Source: Agelas oroides (taxonomy: Eukaryota; Porifera; Demospongiae; Agelasida; Agelasidae). From it: a DNA stretch of 64,000 nucleotides. A program made the position numbers and the translations under genes. Position 1 is the stretch's first letter. Each line of letters starts with the position of its first letter. The notes under the pieces are model-generated. The model saw only the letters and a list, made by a program, of their open reading frames with translations. It ran no database searches and was not told where the DNA came from. This document shows, in pieces, positions 34,661 through 46,600 of the stretch. Where the stretch lies: contig OX422194.1 of NCBI GenBank assembly GCA_949130485.1, forward strand, positions 2,520,641 to 2,584,640. Reading direction: 5' to 3'.

Positions 34661-37600
34661 TTGCTTGTAATATTGCCAGAAAGCATAGATACGAGCAGAC
34701 TTCAATACTTTATGGAGCCACTAGAAATCTTGAAGAGAAGTCACTGTCAGCTCTACTTCTTGAAAGCTTACAGCTTCATTCGGAAACCTCTTCTATTATT
34801 GAAATAAGTGGCACCAGCATTAAATACTCAGAACTTTTGTATAAAGCTGAAGAACTTGCCGTATTTCTGAGGGAGTCCTGTAGACTCTGTAAACAATCAA
34901 GAGTGGGCCTTTTACTTGGCAACTCCAGTGAAGCTATACAGTCAATTCTAGCCTGTATGCTTTCTGGGCTAGTCTATGTTCCTCTAGATTCTAACAACCC
35001 CAAAACTAGACTAAAGCACATCTGCAATGAGGCTGAACTGAAGGCCCTGATCTTCAGTAAATCTCATCTAGCTGTAGCCAATCACTTGCAGTGGGCATGT
35101 CCATTAATAAAGACAATACTTTGTGTGGATGCTGAAGACTTTGATAATCTTCAAGAAGAAGTTTGCAATACTGCCCTCATGGACATAGAGCTGTGGAACA
35201 GTGTGGCATCTAATGCTAACAATGATATAGAAGGTGGTGGATGGAAGAGTTCTTATACAGGTGAACACATGAGCGTAGAGGAGATGAATGAGTATGCTGA
35301 AAATGTCTTGAGGAAACTGAAAAAATATCTCAATCCTCAAAGTAAAGTTCTGGAAATAGGTTGTGCATCAGGATTGACTACCCAAAAGCTGTGCCAACAT
35401 GTAAGCCATTATATTGCTACTGATATTTCACAAACAATGATTGAAAGGCTTATGGAAAAGCTGAAGAAGGAAGGAATAACCAATGTTGAATTGAAATGCG
35501 TACCTGCTGACCAGGTTAGCCATGTGTGCCATTGTCAGACATTTGATGTTATTGTCATGAACAGTGTAGTACATTGCTTTCCTGGCCATAACTACCTTCG
35601 TAAAGTGTTGCATACCTGTGGAAGTTTGCTCATTGAAAGTGGTGTTGTCTTTATTGGAGACATTATGGATCTTGATTTGAAGGAAAAGCTAGTAGCATCA
35701 CTGAAATCATTCAAAGAAGTTCATCCTGAGCATCGAGTGAAAACTGAATGGAACAACGAACTTTTCTTATCACGAGCATTTATCCAACATTTGTGTGATA
35801 GTTCAGCTATGTGGAAAAGTGTGTCATGCTCCAAAAAGTTTCACACAATTCCCAATGAGCTGACTGATTTCAGATTTGATGCCATCTTTATGAAATCCAG
35901 CTCTTACAAGAGTGATATTTCTGCTGCTTTGGATAAAGAAACAGAGCACAGATCATGTGCCATCAAAGATGTCACGAAAGCTATGCAGTCAAAGGATGGT
36001 GCAGTTAAAATTCATGAGACCGTATCTAAATGGGCTAATGCCGTTCACTTTGAGGATGAAGCCTACATACTCTACACATCTGGCACCACTGGGACACCAA
36101 GAGGTGTCATCATTGGTCATGAAGCCATGCTTAACTATGTCACCTGGGCAACTGCAGCTTACAAGTTTGATGCACAAACTTCAATTCCACTGTTTTCACC
36201 TTTGACCTTTGACTTCACAATAACGTGTATTTTCCCTCCTCTACTGAGTGGCAGCACCATTCATGTCTTCAAGTGTTTTCGAGATTCATATTTGGACATG
36301 GCCTCAACCAAGCAGCTAACTACAGTGAAATTCTCACCCATTCAGCTAGACACTATTCTCTCTGCAACTGAAGAGCCACTGAGTGTATCAACATACATCC
36401 TTGGAGGAGAGGAATTGACATCAACACTGCTTACAAAACTGAAAAACAACAAACCAAATGACACCTTTGTAGTATGGAATGAGTATGGGCCAACAGAAGC
36501 AACAGTTGGTTGTGTTGTCAGATGCTTCACTAGTGAACAGCTTCCGCTCAATCAATTTGAACTTGTCTGCATTGGCTGGCCAATTGACAATGTGACTGTT
36601 GCTGTAGTGAGAGACAATTTTAAACCTGTACCAATTGGTGGAAAGGGAACCCTTACCATTGGTGGCAAATGTCTTTGCTCAGACTTTGCTGGCACTGGAG
36701 CATCTAAAGAAGCTAAAAAAAGCAAGTGTTTCAGTGCTGCATGCTGGGGTAGACCAGGTGAGCAGATGCTACTTACAGATGACATTGTAGAAGTGATGCC
36801 TGCCACTTATGAACTTGCCTATTTTGGTAGGGAAAAAGACTGCAACACTACCAAGATCAATGGTATCCGAGTTGATCTAATGGAGATACAACATGCTATA
36901 GAAAGTAACCACCTTGTGCATAGTGCATGGGTTTGCAGCTTTGTGTATGAGAATCACACCTACCTGGGTGCTGCTCTGAAACTTAAAGCTACCACAAAAA
37001 GTAAATCAGATTCTGGTAAACTTTGGAAAAAAGCACTAACTTCAAGTTTGGCTAACAGCCTACCAACAAGATCAATTCCAAAAGTCTTTATCACTGTCTC
37101 TGAACCACCAACAAATATCAATGGAAAGAAAGACGTACCATTCTTGCAAAGACTATTCTCTGCTGAAATGCAAGGAAATTGTAGCAATAGTGTACAAGAC
37201 TCAAGCAATTCCAGCTCCACACTAGTGTCCAAGCTTCAGAGAATATGGCAAAGCATACTGCCTGTCAACCACTTACCCAACCCTGATGAGGACTTCTTCT
37301 TTGACTTGTCTGGAGACTCACTACAAGCAATTCACCTCGTCAGAAAAATGAGGGATAATGGATTTAGGGTCTCTGTGACAGATATCTTCCAAAATCCCAG
37401 TATTAATAAAATTATTCCTATACTTCAGGAAAATGGTCATGAGATCATTCAGGAGTGCGATGTTACAACTGTGCAGGAAAATATTAGGTTCAAGCCTACT
37501 CCAATACTTGAAGAGTACATTACTAGATCTCCATCATCAGAGTGCCGAGACAACTTTGCTTTATGTGCATTGCTGAATTTTCATGCTAAACTGGAGGAAA

Positions 37601-40600
37601 ACATCTTAAAGAAGGCTCTGAGAAGTGTTATGTTGAAGCATGCTTCACTTCGTTCTAAGTTTACAGTAAGAAAAGGCACTGTCCTACAACAGGCTATTGA
37701 ACTTGATCCAGATCAGCCAAGAATCACTCAAATCAACATTACAAGAAAGCATGATGATTTAGCTAATGAGCCTGACTTTATTAGTTTATGCCAGCAGCTA
37801 GAAGGAAGTCACTCACTCTCAGAAGGCATTCTTCTGAATGCTGGCATCATTAATATCAGAGAAAGGGACACAGATGAAAGTGACATTCCTGATCAGACCT
37901 ATGCAATTCTTGTGGTACACCATGCTGCAATAGATATAGTGTCATGGCAGCAGGCATTGGAAGACTTGGCATCAGCACTAAGACAACTCAGCCAGGATAA
38001 GAGTGAAGAACCTATTCTGCAGAGGTGCAGACTCCCATTCTCAGCCTACTGTGAAGCTCTGCATGCTGAAGTTACTACTGGAATCTTTGCTTCAGAGGTA
38101 ATTTATTGGCAAAACATTGAGAAACAATGTATGGAATCAGGATGCCTGGTTAAGAATAAGCACCAGTGTCAATTCAAATCTGCAAAATGGCTCAACAGGT
38201 CAATAGATGCCAGTTCACTGCGCTCGTTATCAGTAAAGCTTGATTGTTCAGATCAGCAGATCCTTCTGACCGTTTTTGGCAGGTCCATGTCTTTAATCCA
38301 TGGCCATGACAAGACTGCTGTGTGCCTTGAGAGTCATGGTAGGCAACTGACCACGGTGGACTCAATTGATACCATTGGCTGGTGCACAAGCAGATTTCCT
38401 TTCATACTAGACACACCACTCACTGGAGACATTATTGATCAAGTGCAGTTGACTGGTAAGAAAATCTGTGAAGTACCCAATCATGGCCTAGGGTTTGGCT
38501 TGCTGAAGTCTGCAGGAAAGGTGACAATGTCTCATCCAAGGATTATGTTTGTTTTCCAGGGATCTCTTGATGCAAGCACCAAAGAGACCTTTGATGGTGG
38601 TGACTTCAAGTTTGACCATATTCCATGGATAGAAATCATGTTGAATGAGTTGAAACATGGACGATTTCACCATCATCCCGAAGATGTTCTTGAATTTGAT
38701 TTGGAAATAATATCCTGGATCCATGGGGGAAAGTTGAGATTTGGTTGTTTGTTTAGCAAGGAAGTCATTAGCGAATCCCTAGTGGAAGATATAATCAAGT
38801 ATGCTGACCTAAATTTAAAGGCTTTAGCCAGGAAAGCACATGCTGAAACAAGGAGAATCAAAGTGGGAATTATTCCAAGCTTCCACATCACTCCAGAGTG
38901 TATTCAGGTACTTCAGGATGCACTTCTTCATCACAACTTCACTACAGGTGAAATGACAGTGTACCCACCTGAGGAAGCATTACAGGCACTGTACAAGTAT
39001 GAGGAGATAGCAGTAGATGTCACTGTTATCATACCTAGACACAAAACAGACCAACAAGTAAGAGAGTTCACAGAAGCATACATCCAGAATAGAGATTCTT
39101 GGAAAAGTAGCAAAGTTGTCATCGTCAATGCAGAAACAATTTCAAATTCTGCAAAGCTCCCAACTGAATTCCTTCAAAACAAAGATGGTGTTGTTTTACT
39201 ACCCGAATTCATTGATTCAAAATTCTATGACAGTAGTTCTGATATGAAGTACAATATGCCTCTCATGCAAAATGGCTACACTTACCTTGGCTTAACCATT
39301 TCAAGAGCCATCCGGGCCACTTTATGCAGCACCAGGTATAAGGTGATAGCTGTTGATGCAGACTATACATTGTGGAATGGTGAGTGTGCTGAAGGAGCTG
39401 TGACATTTAGTGGAGCAAACATTGCCCTTCATGAGTTCCTACTCAAGATGAAAAACCAAGGCATGCTGCTTGTACTTTTAAGCAAGAACAGCAGACTGGA
39501 TGTGGACTATATTTTTAAAATACAGCAAGATGAAATGGTTTTGAAGAAGGATGACTTTGTGTTGATTATAGCTAACTGGGAGAAAAAATCTGACAATATT
39601 AGGTATGTTGCACAGCTACTCAATCTAAACCTTGACACATTTGTCTTCATTGATGATAGTGTTCTTGAATGTGAAGAATTAATCTCATATTGCCCGCAAG
39701 TTCTTACACTTCAGTTCCCAGACGATGAAAAGCTTGTTTCTACTTTTCTAAACAACTTGTGGATACTGGATAACTTCAACATAACCAGTGAGTCTGCAAA
39801 GAGAACTGAAATGTACAGGAGTGAGTTTATGCGACAGGAAGAAGTAAAGAGATTGGGTAATATTCATTCACTGTCTCATAAAGACAAACTAATTCAGCTT
39901 TTGTCAAGTTGGAATATGAAATTGACCATATGCAAGACATTTGTTTATTTACTAAAGCAAAATCGTAAACTTTATGCAAGAGCTGCTGAATTACTTACTA
40001 GAACAAACCAGTTTAAGCTGAATAATGTTTTCACCAAACTAAATGAAATTAGAGATGAACATTGCTGCTGGCTTGTATCACTTGAAGACCGTCATGGCTA
40101 TTATGGTATCATCAGTGTTGCTCTGTTATCCACAGAAAGTGATAACCATGTAACTGTTCAGCAATGGGTGATGAGTTGTAGAGCACTTGGAAGACAAGTA
40201 GAACATAGAATCTTGTGTGAAATCCATGATGAGGCCAGGAGAACCAATCAATCAACATGCCTCCAACTAGCAGTTAACCAAACAAGTCACAATATTCCAA
40301 CAATTCAATTTTTGAAGTCCATTGGTGTTGAGCCCAGTTTCAGTGGAATAAAGCTGATTTATGTTACCACACAGCAGTCAAAGGTTGCTGAGACTCTTCA
40401 TCAAGTTGAAATGATTGGTGATGTGAAAGTTTTTGAAGAAACAGTGAATGGAATGTCAAAGTCAGAGGACAGTTTGCAAAGTGAAAGTAAGAGCAGTAAT
40501 CAGCCTGTTGCATGTTTGAGAGAAGTTCATTTGTGGATTAAGAAACAGTGGGCTCAATCACTAAAACAACAAACAGTACATCATAATATGTTTCCTATCA

Positions 40601-43600
40601 CTCCAACATGCAAGTATTTTACCATAGATAATGTGAAGCTTGATGGTCACACCTTTTCCAGCAGAGAACATAATCTAAGAGCAGCTTGGATTGAAGTTTT
40701 GAACAGTACTAAGCAGCCTGAAGAAGGAGATAATTTCCTTAAATGTGGTGGCAATTCATTTAGTGCTGTATTTTTAGTGTCCAAGCTTCGAAGAACATGT
40801 GACATTGATATAAATGTGATGGATTTGCTTCAGAACCTACAGTACAGCCATTTCAAAAGCATTGTTCTGCATGCTAAATCCATTGGTGATGTAATGCAGG
40901 AACAACAACAATACAGTAGCAAATGTTATCCCCTTACTCCTGCTCAACAGAGGATGTTAATCTTGCAGCAAACAGCTCCTCACTCAACTGCCTATGTTGA
41001 AACCATAGCATGCCACACACTTAACACTGTAAAACCAGCTGAAGTGTTCAAGGCTTTGGCCAAACAGCACCCCATAATGACATCCAGAATTAAAATGGAC
41101 AATGAAAGCCAAATGTATGTGATTACCATGAATGGAGAGTTGACTTTTGATGCCAAGCCTGAAGAAGTAGCAGATCTTAAAACTGCAGAGGAATATCTGA
41201 CCAAAACCATTCCAGTAATAAAATTAGTCTTGGCTCCTCTTGTAGAGTTTCGTCACTTAAAAGTAGGAAATTTGACTATTTTGGTAGTGCATATGCACCA
41301 TGCAATCACTGATGATATTACACTAACAAACATCTTGTGTGATCTTCAGAAGCTTATGTGTGATGTAGCACAGATAACAGGGGTTAGTGAACAATCTTTC
41401 ACCTATGTGGATGATGAGAAGAGCTATGTTTGCTCATCACAGTATGGTGCTGATGTCAAATTCTGGAATGAAAGATTTGCAACTATCCCTCCTGATGTAA
41501 ACTTGGCAATTCTTCCTAAATCTGAGTCCGTGTGGAGCGATGCAAAATTGTACAAAGCCAGACATAGAAGTGAACTAATTCCTACAGAGACTGTACAAAA
41601 AATCAGCAATTATTGCAATGCTTTGGGTGTGACAAACTTCCAGTACTATCTTGCTTGTACATCACTACTACTCCAGAGGTATCTAGGTGTGGATGAGATC
41701 GTACTTGCAATTCCAGTTACAACACGTACTGACATTCATAAAAAAACAGAGGGACTTTTTGTAAACACTGTTCTATTCAGAGTAGTTTTTGATTCGAATA
41801 AGACCTTGGGACAGTACATTAGAGAAGTTTCTCAACACTGGTTGCAGACCCTATACCACTCACAGTATCCTCTTGACCAAGTTGCAAAGACGGTGTGGAA
41901 AGAGCATGGAAAAAGTGTTAACTCTTTCTGTTGTGTGATGTTTAACTATACTTCAAAGAAACGGTCAGATAATGAGATTCGAGTGTATTCCAAGCATGCT
42001 AAAATGCCTCTGAGTGTGGACATAATCTGCAATGATAACATAACACATGAAGTCCTGCTTGAATGGGCTGTGGATATGATTGATGATGGTGTTGCTGAGA
42101 GACTAGGTGATGGTGTGGTTACAACATGCTGCCATGCCTTAGATGAAGTTGACAACAAACTCAATGAACTTGAAGCCTTATCACAACATGAATATCAACT
42201 ATTACAGTCATTCAATTTGAATGCTGAAGAAATTGATCACAAAGAAAGCCTACCAATTCACAGGGCATTTGAAGAAAGTGCTGCATTAAATCCTCGTGCT
42301 CTGGCACTTGTGTGTGGTGGTGTTTCCCTATCACATGGACAGCTGAATGAGATTGCTTCAAGAATTGCACATGGAATCTATCAAAAAATAGGACAATCTA
42401 CTCTGAAGAGCCAGCCAATTGTAGTTGTGATGGAAAAGAATGAATATGCAATAGCATCTATTCTTGGAATCTGGAAAGCAGGAGGTCATTTTTTGCCTGT
42501 TGCATTAGGCACTCAAGGCTGTCTAAAGGATATTCTTGATAAGTGTACACCAGCTGCAATTCTTTCAAATGTTCTGATCCAAGAAATAAACCTTAAAGAG
42601 GAAAACTGTCTTTTAATGACCACTGAAGATCTGATTAAGCATTCATCAAATGAATATGAATTGCTGCAAGTAAAGACATCTGAAGATGACCTGGCTTATA
42701 TCATTCGAACCTCTGGATCAACTGGAAGACCAAAACAATGCAAAATCTCGCATAGGAGTCTCAGCATCATTGCCAGTGCTTGGAGACAAAGATACAACAT
42801 GGATAAATTCCATGTGAACGTCCTCCAATGGGCGCCCTTTTCCTTTGATGTGTTTGTGGGTGATTTAGTCAGAGGTCTGGTTTGTGCTCAAGGCCAGCTC
42901 ACTCTCTGCCCTGACATGTTTAGACTGGATGTACCATACATACTCAATCTTATCAAGGAACACAAGATCACTATGGTAGAAGTTACACCACAGTTTGGTT
43001 TACAGATTGTTGAGAATGCCAATGATAAAGAATTAGAGTCCCTCAAGCTTTTCATTCTTGGCTCTGATGTGCTTCAGTGTCATGTGTACAAAAAAATCAA
43101 GGGCCACCTCAACAAACATCAAAGGGTCATCAACAGCTATGGAATGACAGAAGCCACCATTGATTCTTCATTTTTTGAAGGAAACATAATACCGAAAACA
43201 AGAAGTGGAACAATACCAATTGGTAAACCACTACCAGGTGTAACTCTTCACATCCTAAATGCAAAAACACTACAGCTTTGTCCAGTTGGAACTGTAGGAG
43301 AGCTGTATATATGTGGTGATATTTTAGCTTCAGGTGATGTTGAGATAGTTCAATTGGAGCATCTAGATTGCTGGGGAATGAAGACCGGTGATTCAGCTTG
43401 CTGGTTACCTTCAGGAGATATTGAGCTTATGGGCAGATTAGACAATATGGTTAAATTAAGAGGGTTCAGGATAAGCACAACAGAGATAGCAAACAAGATA
43501 GTTGAGCATGTTAGGGGTGTAAAAAATGCATTTGTTGTTCCATTGGTCAGCGATGAGACTTCTGGCAATAGGATTGAATTTCTATGTGCATTCTTGATTC

Positions 43601-46600
43601 TAGATGTAAGTGTTAATGAAAGTGAGGTAAACTGTCATGTTGTGTGCAGTCAATTGAGATCTGAACTTCCATACTACATGCTGCCTGATATTGTACAAAT
43701 TGTGGACCAGATACCACTCACAGCACATGGAAAAATTGACCACAAAGTTCTTCCCAAAGTCTCTGGGCTTTTAGAGCTTAAGTCTCAGAGGCAGATCGAA
43801 AAATACCATTACAAATCTCCAACTGCTTCAACCTTAAAACAATTGTTTGCTGAAGCTCTGGGAATATCAGATTCCAATCAGATCCACCACGAATTGACCT
43901 TCATGGAACAGGGTGGTCACTCTTTAATTCTTGTTCGTTTTTCATCCTTGATCAAACAGAAATCCACACTTGATGTAGGAATTGCAGACCTATTTTCCTA
44001 CCCAAGTATTAATGCTTTGGCTGAATACATTGATGAGAAAAATGCCAGCAAGAGCAACAAATATCAACAAGAACTTTGTGAATGGAATGAAGGCCAAGGA
44101 AATCATGAACATATAGCAGTTACAGGTGTAGGACTCAGACTCCCAGGAGGAATTATGTCACTTACTCAGCTTTGGGAGGTCCTAGAAAAAGGAAATGATT
44201 TAATTGGAGATTTTCCTGAGACAAGAGCGAAAGATGTTTTAACCTGCCTTTCTGCATCTACTGCAAAAACATTTTCAAATGCAGATACATTCAAAGGAGC
44301 CTTCCTTGAACAAATTGACAAATTTGACAACCAGTTTTTCAAGATACCTCCTGGTGAAGCTAAATTCATGTCACCTGAACAAAGACTGTTTCTTCAGGTT
44401 GCAACTGAAGCTCTTGCTGAAGGAAACAAGATATCTAATGTGAAAGGTGCAAAGATTGGTGTCTTTGTTGGAAGTTCTGAAGTTGGATACTCCCAACTAA
44501 ATCATCCCGATGAGGCCGTATGTGTCTCAGGACTAATGCCAGGCATGATCGCCACTCGAGTAGCGTACCAGTGGGATCTTAAAGGACCTACAATGCTAGT
44601 GGATACAGCTTGTTCCTCTTCACTTATGGCATTAAAGCAAGCATGTGAGTTTATAAAGAGGAACGAATGTGAAGGTGCACTAGTTGGAGGTATTAACCTT
44701 GTGCTCTACCCAGCACAAACAGGCATCTTTGGTCAAAGAAGCATCTTGTCTCCAGACTTCCAGTGTAAAGCTTTTGACAAAGATGCTAGTGGTACTGCAG
44801 TTGGTGAAGGTGTATTATGCCTCTATGTGGAACCCCTCAGCGCAGCTTTGAAAGATGAAAAGCCAGTTTATGGTGTTATACACAGCATTGCATCTAACAG
44901 TGTTGGCCATGGTAATGGGATAACTGCACCCACATCCACTTCACAGCAAAAAGTGATAGAAAAGGCTCTGAATGATGCTCAAGTCAACCCTTCAGACATT
45001 ACATTCATTGAATCCCATGGCACTGGAACAAAGCTGGGTGACAGAATAGAACTTTCAGCTCTGGCAACAGTTTTCAAAACTAAGGATGTTGGTAAACTGC
45101 CTATAGGCTCTGTAAAGAGCATGTTTGGTCATCTAGATTCTGCTGCTGGATTGCTGGGTGTATTCAAAGTGCTGGCATTGCTTATGACCAAACAGATCAC
45201 ACCAACAGCCCACTTCAAAACACCTCATCCTGAGCTCGTTAGCTCATGCCTTTGTGTTCCCACAGAAACAATACCATGGAAGGCAAATAAGTTGAAGGCA
45301 AGAATAGCTGGGGTAAGTTCCTTTGGCCTGACTGGAACTAACTGTCATGCTATCATAGCTGAACCAAGTTCCAGTTGGAGTAAGACAGAAGAGCAATTCG
45401 AAATAGCTGGCTGTTTATATCCTCTAATTTTCAGTGGTAAAACTATGGAGCAGATCAGAAAGCAAATGTCTCTGTACAAAATCTACATACAACATTTATT
45501 AGTGGAACCAACTGGTAACACACTTCCTGGCCTCTGTCTGACAGTAGCTCAGCGATTGAAAGAGCTGGCAGACATAAAAGCCGGTTATTTCCAGTGCCGC
45601 ATGGTCATAACAGCAAAGGAAAATCAACAGTTGTTGAAGATTATAGACATCATCAGCTCTACACAGGATGGTGATGCCCTGATCCAATTGGCTGCCGTAC
45701 GTAGTGATGTTTATGTGTACACTCCAGAATTCAAAAAAGTAAAACCAATCAATCCAGCTTGTTATGACTACCTCGTAAATGGAAAGATCAATATCGAAGG
45801 TCTTTTTCCTGATAGCCATGGTTGCATCAAAAGTGTACCAGGAGTAACTGTAGCCATGTACAGTGAATCAAGGCACTGGCTCGAGCCCACCTTTGCAAGC
45901 GTAACAGAGACACATGAGGGTTTGCTTGACTTACTGGATAAAAAGTTAGCAGAGACAAGAGAAATGGTGAGAATGTTGCCACTTGCTCCAACACAAGATC
46001 TTATAGAAACTCAAGCAAAATTCTGTGCTGCCATCATTATCCAACTATTGTTGTCCACAGACTTGGCGGAATACCTAAGGGATGGCAGAGATATCACATT
46101 GAAAAAGGCATTTTCTTTATCTGGCATGCTCATAAAGTATGAGAAACTGTTTTTTGTGATGATCAGGGAACTTTCAGATAGTGGTCTGATTGACGCCAGC
46201 AGTGGAGATGAATCTATTCACTATCTCAATTCCTTCAAGTTTAAATGTCAGCACTTCCTGGATGCTAACCCAGAAGCTATTGCTAACAATGCTGCAATAA
46301 AATATCCTTTATGGGCAGACTGCTTCAGATTTCCTTTGTACTGTTCAAAGTACTTATTTGAGGTGCTGCAAGGTAGAATGAGTCCACTATCTGTCATATA
46401 CCCACAAGGTGACCTCAACTTTATGTACCAGTTTGACAAGCTTGGAGATTTGCTTGGTGATGTATACTACAACATGTACATGCAAGTGATAGCCATCTAT
46501 GCTAGACAGCTCTCCAACAAGGGAGAAAAAGTCAGAGTTCTGGAAGTTGGTGCAGGTGTAGGCCATGTAACAAGACAACTTCTACCTAAATTGAAAGACA

